40,277 nucleotides of DNA from Patescibacteria group bacterium (lineage in GTDB: Bacteria > Patescibacteriota > Minisyncoccia > UBA6257 > JAAZHW01): NCBI GenBank assembly GCA_022711075.1, contig JAKLFS010000001.1, positions 3,859 through 44,135 of the forward strand, in the 5' to 3' direction. The number at the start of each line of letters is the position of its first letter. Within the stretch, counting starts at the first letter, position 1. The notes below the pieces were generated by a model, which saw only the letters and a list, made by a program, of their open reading frames with translations, had not been told where the DNA came from and searched no databases. Below are positions 34,440-40,277 of the stretch, in pieces. Made by a program: the position numbers and the translations under genes.

Positions 34440-35933
34440 TTATTTTTCCCGCTTCCTCATAAACGGGAAGAAAATTACTTCTTTGATGCCCTCGGCATTG
34501 GTCAAAAGTATTACCAGACGGTCAAGGCCGATTCCGATGCCGGCTGTTGGCGGCATTCCGTATTCCAAGGCTTCAACAAAATCTTTATCGTAGCGGGACG
34601 CCTCTTCATTGCCGGCTCTCCTCTTTTTTTCCTGCTCCCTGAATCTGGCGTCTTGATCAAGCGGATCGTTCAATTCGGAAAAAGCATTGCCCGCTTCCAT
34701 CCCGCCGATGGCGATCAAAAATCTCTGAACCTCTTCCTTATTTTCCGTCCGGAGCTTGGCCAAAGGAGAAAGGGCCGCGGGAAGATGAATCACAAAAGTG
34801 GGTTGAATCAAATTGGGTAGGCAAATTTTTTTGTAAACCTCGTCAATTAATTCCCACTTATCCTGTTTTTTATGTTCTTTGGTAATTTCTATTTTATGCT
34901 CTTTCATTTTTTCCAATATTTCTTTTGCCTCAGCCTTATCAGCATCTAATCCGGCGTATTTCCTAATGACTTCCTTGAATTCCAGCCTCAACCAAGGCTT
35001 TTTGAAATTCACTAAATTGCCATTAATATTGACGAGTAAAGGATTTTTCGTCTGCGAAAAAGCGTTATTCAAAATAAAAGCAAACATGTCCTCCACCAAA
35101 ATCATCAACCCTTCATAATCTTGGTAAGCCCAATAAAGCTCCAGCATCGTAAATTCCGGATTATGTGAACGGTCCATCCCTTCATTTCGGAAATTGCGGC
35201 CGATTTCGTAGATTTTTTCAAAACCAGCCACAATTAATCTTTTCAAATAAAGCTCGGGCGCTATCCGCAAATACAAATCCATATTTAAAGCGTTTAATTT
35301 TGTCTGAAACGGCTTGGCCAAAGCTCCGCCGGGCAAAGTTTGCAGGATGGGAGTTTCCACTTCTAAAAACCCGTAGGAGTTAAGGAAATCCCGAATGGCC
35401 TGAATAATTTTAGAACGCAAAACCAAACGCTTTTTAACATCATCATTGAGAATCAAATCAAGATAGCGGCGACGAAATCTCTCTTCCACATCTTTTAATC
35501 CATACCACTCGGATGGAAGCGGTCTTAAGGTTTTAGTCAGTAATTTCCAACTTTCAATAAAAAGCGAATCTTCTCCGCGCTGAGTTTTAAACAAATAACC
35601 CCCTGCCTCAATAAAATCGCCGATATCCAAAAATTCTCCAACGCGATCGAAATCCTTAAGCGAATCCTTTTTAAAAACCAGCTGGATGGACCCGCTTTCG
35701 TCTCGCAAATCAACAAAAGCGATGCCGCCCTGACCACGCATACTCATTATTCTGCCGGCTATGACAATCTTTCTTTCTTCTTTGCTCCAAGCATCAAAAT
35801 TATTCAAAGCAGCGGCGATCTCTGTGTCGCGTTTTGTCTGAGCCGGATAGCCGTCCCACCCGACTTTCTTCAAAGACTCCAGCTTTTTTATCCTTAATTT
35901 TTTTATTTTATCCTGGGTAGCCATAAAATTCAT
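34440..35933 (-). CDS. lysS: Lysine--tRNA ligase, class II
   Basis: 497 residues. An OB-fold anticodon domain (about 55-140, VIAGRIMSMRGQGGIAFVDLRD) is followed by the class II core. Motif 2 is FRNEGMDRSHNPEFTMLE; motif 3 is GIGIGLDRLVILL. Lys-specific segments PFQTKLNALNMDLYLRIAPELYLKRL and NAFSELNDP are present. The ATG overlaps the greA stop by 4 bases (ATGA); an alternative ATG lies three codons in. It shares an operon with greA upstream. Confidence 0.96.
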   Translation of the reverse strand: MNFMATQDKIKKLRIKKLESLKKVGWDGYPAQTKRDTEIAAALNNFDAWSKEERKIVIAGRIMSMRGQGGIAFVDLRDESGSIQLVFKKDSLKDFDRVGEFLDIGDFIEAGGYLFKTQRGEDSLFIESWKLLTKTLRPLPSEWYGLKDVEERFRRRYLDLILNDDVKKRLVLRSKIIQAIRDFLNSYGFLEVETPILQTLPGGALAKPFQTKLNALNMDLYLRIAPELYLKRLIVAGFEKIYEIGRNFRNEGMDRSHNPEFTMLELYWAYQDYEGLMILVEDMFAFILNNAFSQTKNPLLVNINGNLVNFKKPWLRLEFKEVIRKYAGLDADKAEAKEILEKMKEHKIEITKEHKKQDKWELIDEVYKKICLPNLIQPTFVIHLPAALSPLAKLRTENKEEVQRFLIAIGGMEAGNAFSELNDPLDQDARFREQEKKRRAGNEEASRYDKDFVEALEYGMPPTAGIGIGLDRLVILLTNAEGIKEVIFFPFMRKREK

Positions 35934-36394
35934 TCTACGGAAACGATTTTATACTTCATCAGCCCGGCTGGCGTTTGAACTTCCACTTCCTCGCCGATTT
36001 TCCGGCCCAAAAACGCTTTTCCCAGAGGCGATTCGTTGGAAATCAAATTTTGTTTCGGATCCGAATCATAAGAGCCGAGAATGGTAAATTCCTTGATTCC
36101 GCCGGGGCCGCTGACCCTCACTTTGGAGCCGACCGCAATCTCGCCGGATATTCCCTTGGCGCCGTTCTTAATGATTTCCGCCGAACCCAAAATGGATTCC
36201 AGTTCCAAAATCCGGTTTTCATTAGCCAATTGAATTTCTTTGGCCGCCGCATAATCGGCGTTCTCTGAAAGATCGCCATGCTCTTTGGCCCGCTTCAAAC
36301 GCTCGCCAATTTCCAGCCGCTGATTTGTCTGACGGTCTTTTAGTTCGGCCCTTAATTCCTTCTCTTTTTCGTTGGTCAGATAAACTTTATTCAT
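35930..36394 (-). CDS. greA: Transcription elongation factor GreA
   Basis: Rescues backtracked RNA polymerase. 154 residues with the N-terminal coiled coil (about 8-75) carrying the acidic tip motif GDLSENADYAAAKE, then the FKBP-like C-domain (GSKVRVSGPGGIKEFTILG, NLISNESPLGKAFLGRKIGEEVEV). ATG 36394 is chosen because MNKVYLTNEKEKEL aligns with the family start; the frame continues to 36427 inside the PBP2 gene. A TATAAT at 36399-36404, 5 bases before this ATG, would give a leaderless transcript, though it could also be chance. Confidence 0.95.
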   Translation of the reverse strand: MNKVYLTNEKEKELRAELKDRQTNQRLEIGERLKRAKEHGDLSENADYAAAKEIQLANENRILELESILGSAEIIKNGAKGISGEIAVGSKVRVSGPGGIKEFTILGSYDSDPKQNLISNESPLGKAFLGRKIGEEVEVQTPAGLMKYKIVSVE

Positions 36395-36399
36395 AAATA

Positions 36400-38334
36400 T
36401 TATAATCCTCGATTTTGATAATACCATAAAAGGCCGTCCTTGACCACTGGAATAGCGTTTAATGACCCTTCTCTGGCATTTTCAATCAGAACCAGAAGTG
36501 ATATTTTTGGTTGGTCCGCCGGAGCGAAAGCGAAAAACAAAGCATTGACCTTGGTATTCGCTTCAATCTGCGCCGTGCCGCTTTTGCCGCCGGAAGTAAA
36601 CGGCAAACCGCTCAAACTGTAACCGGTGCCCTGCGGGCTGCTGACGGTTTGAGTCATTGCCTTTTTAAGGGTCGCGACGGTTTCCGGTTTCAAGAAATTT
36701 TCCAAAAGCGCTTCGGGTTTACTCTCTTTAATTATTTCGCCGTCAGCATCGGAAATGCTCTGCAAGAGATACGGCTTCATAATCTTCCCGCCGTTAACCA
36801 AAGAATTAAGATCGATCAAAAGACGAAGCGGAGTCACCAATAAATCACCCTGGCCGATACTGACGTGATAAGTGTCGCCAATACGCCAAATGTCCCCTTT
36901 TTTATTTTCCGGACTGGGAATAAAACCGACGTCCTCATTAGTCAAATCGATACCGCTTAACTCATCAAACCCGAACTTCTTCAGATAGCTATCGATGCGG
37001 CTAATGCCCAATCCCGCAATGTCGCCAAAACCGCCGCCCAGCGTGTAAAAATAAACGTTGCTGGAACGAGCGATGGCGTCAAACATATTAACAGAGCCGT
37101 GATTTTTCCAGTCCACGAAAACAGAGGGATGATCCGGGTTATACGGATTAGGAATGCTGATGGATCCGTGAGTTTCAATTTTTTTATTCGGATCCATTAT
37201 TCCTTCCTCCAAGCCAGCGGCAGCCATAATCGGCTTAATGGTTGAACCGGGATTGTATAAACCCGTTACCGTTCTGTTAAATAACGGTTTGCTTTTGGAA
37301 TTCAATAAGGCGTTAAAATCCTCCTGAGAAATTCCCTCGCTGAAGCTATTGGCATTAAAACCCGGGTAACTGACTAAGGCCAGGACCGCGCCGCTCTTTG
37401 AATCAATGGCAATGGCCAATCCTCCCCGCTCGCCGCCCAAACCACTGATTTGGCTGCGCAATCTGTTATACAAATATTCCTGAAATTCCTTATCAATGGT
37501 CAGATACAAATTATTCCCGTTTTTGGGCTGCTCGCCGTAACTCTGTCCCAAAATTTCCATGGCCGCATTGCGTAAAATAGTTATCTGGCCGGGCTGACCC
37601 CTTAATTCTTTCTCATAAACCGCTTCTATTCCCACTTTGCCGATCCTTTCAAAATCCAACAAATCCGGATCCTTCTCCAAATCAACCGAGGAAACTCTTC
37701 CCAGATAACCGAGCAGATGGCTGAAAACAAACGGCTCCTCATACTGACGGACGTTTTGCCGAATCACCTGAACGGCAGCCGTACCGCCAAAATAGCTTTC
37801 CAAAACGATTGCCTCTTGGCTGGTCAAATCTGGCTTCAGAACCCAGCTGCGCAAAAAGAATTCCGGATTATTAATACCGGCCTCCAATTCTTGAGACGGA
37901 ATTTTTAAGGTGTCTTCAATTTTTTTAAGAACTTCCTGCCGCTTAACGGCGTCCGTGGGCAAATAATTCGGAAAAAAAATCAAATCAAAAACCGGCTTAT
38001 TATATAACAGCGGTTTTCCATTGCGGTCGTAAATTAGACCCCGCTCAGCCGGAATAGAAATATATTTCAGAGAATTCCTTTCCGCCGAAGCTTTAAAATA
38101 ATCTCCTTTAATTATCCCTAAATAGAAGACCGTTCCGATGCTAATCAGCAAAAAAAGCGAAAGCAAATAAGAAATAGAGCGAATGCCCCATCGCCCCACC
38201 TCCACCTCCAGCCTTTGGATATTTTCATCTGGTCCCAGCCGGGAAAGCGCCTCCTTATTGAAAAGCACTTCTTCCGGCTCCAAAAAATCGCTTTTCCTTT
38301 TGACTTTTCTGTATTTTCTAAAATTTAGCCGCAT
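36400..38334 (-). CDS. mrdA: Penicillin-binding protein 2 (elongasome transpeptidase)
   Basis: Cross-links peptidoglycan during rod elongation with MreBCD. An N-terminal membrane helix (about 35-55 of the chosen form) is followed by a dimerisation/pedestal domain (RGLIYDRNGKPL...) and the transpeptidase domain: S-x-x-K in NPGSTIKP, S-x-N in ARSSNVYFY and K-S-G in GGKSGTAQ. ATG 38334 gives 644 residues; an in-frame ATG at 38382 lies within mreD and would add a non-conserved stretch. It overlaps the mreD 3' end by 17 bases. Confidence 0.93.
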   Translation of the reverse strand: MRLNFRKYRKVKRKSDFLEPEEVLFNKEALSRLGPDENIQRLEVEVGRWGIRSISYLLSLFLLISIGTVFYLGIIKGDYFKASAERNSLKYISIPAERGLIYDRNGKPLLYNKPVFDLIFFPNYLPTDAVKRQEVLKKIEDTLKIPSQELEAGINNPEFFLRSWVLKPDLTSQEAIVLESYFGGTAAVQVIRQNVRQYEEPFVFSHLLGYLGRVSSVDLEKDPDLLDFERIGKVGIEAVYEKELRGQPGQITILRNAAMEILGQSYGEQPKNGNNLYLTIDKEFQEYLYNRLRSQISGLGGERGGLAIAIDSKSGAVLALVSYPGFNANSFSEGISQEDFNALLNSKSKPLFNRTVTGLYNPGSTIKPIMAAAGLEEGIMDPNKKIETHGSISIPNPYNPDHPSVFVDWKNHGSVNMFDAIARSSNVYFYTLGGGFGDIAGLGISRIDSYLKKFGFDELSGIDLTNEDVGFIPSPENKKGDIWRIGDTYHVSIGQGDLLVTPLRLLIDLNSLVNGGKIMKPYLLQSISDADGEIIKESKPEALLENFLKPETVATLKKAMTQTVSSPQGTGYSLSGLPFTSGGKSGTAQIEANTKVNALFFAFAPADQPKISLLVLIENAREGSLNAIPVVKDGLLWYYQNRGL

Positions 38335-38818
38335 GCTCTTTTTTAATATTAGTCCCCAGCAAAAAAAGTCCGCCAAAAACAAACGTCAGCGCTCCATTAA
38401 TGGCCATTTCCAAAAGTTGGCGCCAACTCAAAAAATAATCAAAAAAATTATAGTGGAAAAGCAAATAGCTTAAACTGGTGTACAAAAAGTTGAAAATCGC
38501 CGTACCTAAAATACTAAAAGACAGAAGTGATAGAAAATGATGGCTCGCCACGTATTTTTTCCCTAAAAGCCAAAAAATTAAAAAGGTCAGGATGAAAACA
38601 ACAGTGTTCAGACCCCAAAAATAATCGCTCGCATCATAAACCAATCCGCCCAAAGCCGCTGAAAAAACCAGGGTGAGGAAATTGCCGGTAAATAGCAAAA
38701 TTGACAGTCCCACCAAAATCAGATTCGGCTTGACGCCAAAAATCGCCAATTTCGGCACTACGGTAATCTGCAGTAGCGCTAAAATAAAAATGAAAATAAC
38801 CGGGAGAATTTTTCTCAT
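38318..38818 (-). CDS. mreD: Rod shape-determining protein MreD
   Basis: 166 residues, strongly hydrophobic with five or six membrane helices; it contains GVKPNLILVGLSILLF and a charged loop with YDASDYFWG, matching MreD. It lies between mreC (21 bases upstream) and PBP2, the standard order. The family is poorly conserved, so the call leans on context. Confidence 0.85.
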   Translation of the reverse strand: MRKILPVIFIFILALLQITVVPKLAIFGVKPNLILVGLSILLFTGNFLTLVFSAALGGLVYDASDYFWGLNTVVFILTFLIFWLLGKKYVASHHFLSLLSFSILGTAIFNFLYTSLSYLLFHYNFFDYFLSWRQLLEMAINGALTFVFGGLFLLGTNIKKEHAAKF

Positions 38819-38839
38819 ATAATATTTTATTAAGCGGAA

Positions 38840-39643
38840 CTACCTGATTATCAAAACCTCCTCCAGCTCATTCCAATGGAAGGGTAGCCCCACCTCCACT
38901 TCCTGAAAAACTTTCCCCTCCAGATTTTTCACCCTTTTCACTTCGCCCAGATAAAGGCCGCGCGGAAACTTTTTGTCCAAACCCGAAGTAATAATGCGAT
39001 CGCCAACGGAAATATTGACTTTGGCCGGAACCAAATCCAATTGGGCCGGTTCCAAACCATTGCCCTTAAAAACCGCCTCAGTCCTGCTCTCGCCTACAAA
39101 AACTGCCGCTCGGAATTCCCCATCGCTCGCCGCCCTGATTTCGCTGCTGTCAGAAGCAACATCCCGCACCTCACCAACCAAAACTTGGCCGGCCCAGATA
39201 ACCGCCTGCCCGGCTTTGATTTCCCCACTCGTTCCCTGATTAATTGTAAAGCTTTGAGAAAAATTTAAAGGCGAACGACTGATCACATCGGCTAAGATAA
39301 AATCAAAATTCTGCCGGCTTTTTATTTTTAACGCTTCGCGCAAAGTCTCATTTTCCGCTTTTATCTCCACATAGCCGCTCAAAATTGATTTCAAAGTTTG
39401 ATTCTGAATAAGCAGTTTCTCGTTTTCTTTTTTTAAATTTTCCGAATTCAAAATGCCGCTAAAAACATCGGCAAGCGTGTCGGTAACTCTTAAAAGATAG
39501 CCGTGCACCGGATTCAAAATTTGGCCCACCCACCCTTGATTGGCTGCCGAACTTTTTTCACCCGTCACGGCAAAAAGGATGAGGCCGCAAACAATAACCG
39601 CAAGAAATAAGCTGATTTTTTTAGCCCTTTGATTTTTCCTCAT
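38840..39643 (-). CDS. mreC: Rod shape-determining protein MreC
   Basis: 267 residues: one membrane helix (about 11-28), a coiled coil (about 64-105, NSENLKKENEKLLIQNQTLKS), then the tandem beta-barrel MreC domain (ILADVISRSPLNFSQSFTINQG; AGQVLVGEVRDV; GDRIITSGLDKKFPRGLYLGEV). It scaffolds PBP2. Its start lies inside the mreB 3' end (23-base overlap). Confidence 0.93.
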   Translation of the reverse strand: MRKNQRAKKISLFLAVIVCGLILFAVTGEKSSAANQGWVGQILNPVHGYLLRVTDTLADVFSGILNSENLKKENEKLLIQNQTLKSILSGYVEIKAENETLREALKIKSRQNFDFILADVISRSPLNFSQSFTINQGTSGEIKAGQAVIWAGQVLVGEVRDVASDSSEIRAASDGEFRAAVFVGESRTEAVFKGNGLEPAQLDLVPAKVNISVGDRIITSGLDKKFPRGLYLGEVKRVKNLEGKVFQEVEVGLPFHWNELEEVLIIR

Positions 39644-40277
39644 AAATCAGAATGTTCTTGTATTTATCCAAATCTTCCAAAATCATCCCTGTTCCGCGAA
39701 CGACGGCCGTTAAAGGATCGTCCACCAATTGGACCGGGATCTCGCAATAATCTTCAATTAATTTATCCAGACCCCTCAGCAAACTGCCGCCGCCTGAAAG
39801 CCAGATATTTTTCACGTAGATGTCGGCTACCAATTCCGGCGGCGTCTCTTCGATAATGGAATGAATGGCTTCAATCAAAGTCTTCAACGATTTGTCCAGA
39901 GCCTTGGCAATTTCCTGGCTGCTGATTATGACTTCCTTGGGCAAACCGGTGGAAAGGTCTCGGCCGCGAATGGCTGTCTCCAATTTCTCGCTTAAGGGCT
40001 TGGCTGAACCGATGTTAATCTTCGCCTGCTCGGCTGTCGGCTCGCCTATCAACAAACGATATTCTTCCCGTACGTATTTGATGATGTCATCGTTGAATTT
40101 TTGACCGGCTATTTTCAAACTGCGCGAACGGACAATCCCGCCCAAAGAAATCACTGCCACCTCGGCCGTTCCGCCGCCGATATCCACGATGATGTTGCCG
40201 CTCGGCTCAAAAATCGGCAAACGCGACCCGACAGCCGCAGCCATCGGCTCTTCAATCAGATAAACTTGGCCGGCGCC
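39621..40277 (-). CDS. mreB: Rod shape-determining protein MreB (C-terminal part)
   Basis: An actin-like filament protein organising cell wall growth. The frame stays open to the window edge; the first complete codons read GAGQVYLIEEPMAAAVG, so the N-terminal 130 or so residues lie outside. Phosphate-2 loop IIVDIGGGTAEVAVISLGG, then the adenosine motif IWLSGGGSLLRGLDKLI. The ATG at 40244 is internal, not a start. Confidence 0.96.
   Translation of the reverse strand, partial: GAGQVYLIEEPMAAAVGSRLPIFEPSGNIIVDIGGGTAEVAVISLGGIVRSRSLKIAGQKFNDDIIKYVREEYRLLIGEPTAEQAKINIGSAKPLSEKLETAIRGRDLSTGLPKEVIISSQEIAKALDKSLKTLIEAIHSIIEETPPELVADIYVKNIWLSGGGSLLRGLDKLIEDYCEIPVQLVDDPLTAVVRGTGMILEDLDKYKNILIYEEKSKG

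Noticed and set aside
38335..38382. Longer N-terminus for PBP2 from the ATG at 38382
   Set aside because: It would lie inside mreD and add a non-conserved stretch; the usual basic cytoplasmic start begins at 38334.

Overview
The window looks like a chromosomal segment of a Candidate Phyla Radiation (Patescibacteria) bacterium, most likely from the Parcubacteria side. The reasons are a divergent stand-alone 16S rRNA gene, two type IV pilus (T4P) gene sets with many small prepilins, MreBCD-PBP2 next to aminoacyl-tRNA synthetases, dense packing with start/stop overlaps, and AT-rich intergenic DNA. The phylum is an inference from gene content and 16S sequence by eye; no search was run. TGA is used as stop, so this is not a recoded lineage such as SR1 or Gracilibacteria.

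Layout. 1-1834 (+): 3' part of a membrane glycosyltransferase. About 1854-2030 (-): a structured non-coding RNA with its own promoter and terminator, 6S-like in architecture. 2149-14334 (-): a first T4P-like locus, in transcription order pilin, membrane protein, PilB, pilin-LamG fusion, PilC, FimT-like pilin, PilV-like pilin, giant fibronectin-III protein, PilX-like pilin, PilM-PilN-like fusion, then ndk. 14400-14798 (-): single-domain response regulator. 14857-16844 (-): complete 16S transcription unit (promoter, leader hairpin, boxA, processing stem, 16S, trailer, terminator) with no 23S or tRNA attached. 16965-21585 (+): coiled-coil membrane protein, gpmI, leuS. 21623-31300 (-): canonical T4P locus pilM-N-O-P-like-pilB-pilT-pilC-pilin-pilD, then a small membrane-anchored protein and folD. 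31380-32099 (+): comF. 32104-40277 (-): mreB (partial), mreC, mreD, PBP2, greA, lysS, GIY-YIG nuclease, serS, ftsQ.

How it works together. The second locus encodes a full retractable pilus (extension ATPase, retraction ATPase, platform, alignment proteins, peptidase, pilin), and divergent comF suggests DNA uptake. The first locus has its own ATPase and platform but no PilT or peptidase, and carries large surface modules (LamG, at least seven FnIII repeats). It probably builds a second, adhesive pseudopilus-like structure that depends on the shared PilD.

Most unusual signal. The 16S 3' end lacks the CCUCC anti-Shine-Dalgarno core (after GGAUCA it reads UUCUAAAA), and nearly all start codons here lack a Shine-Dalgarno motif. 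Several -10 boxes also sit within about 5-15 bases of the start codon. Together these suggest translation initiation independent of SD pairing.
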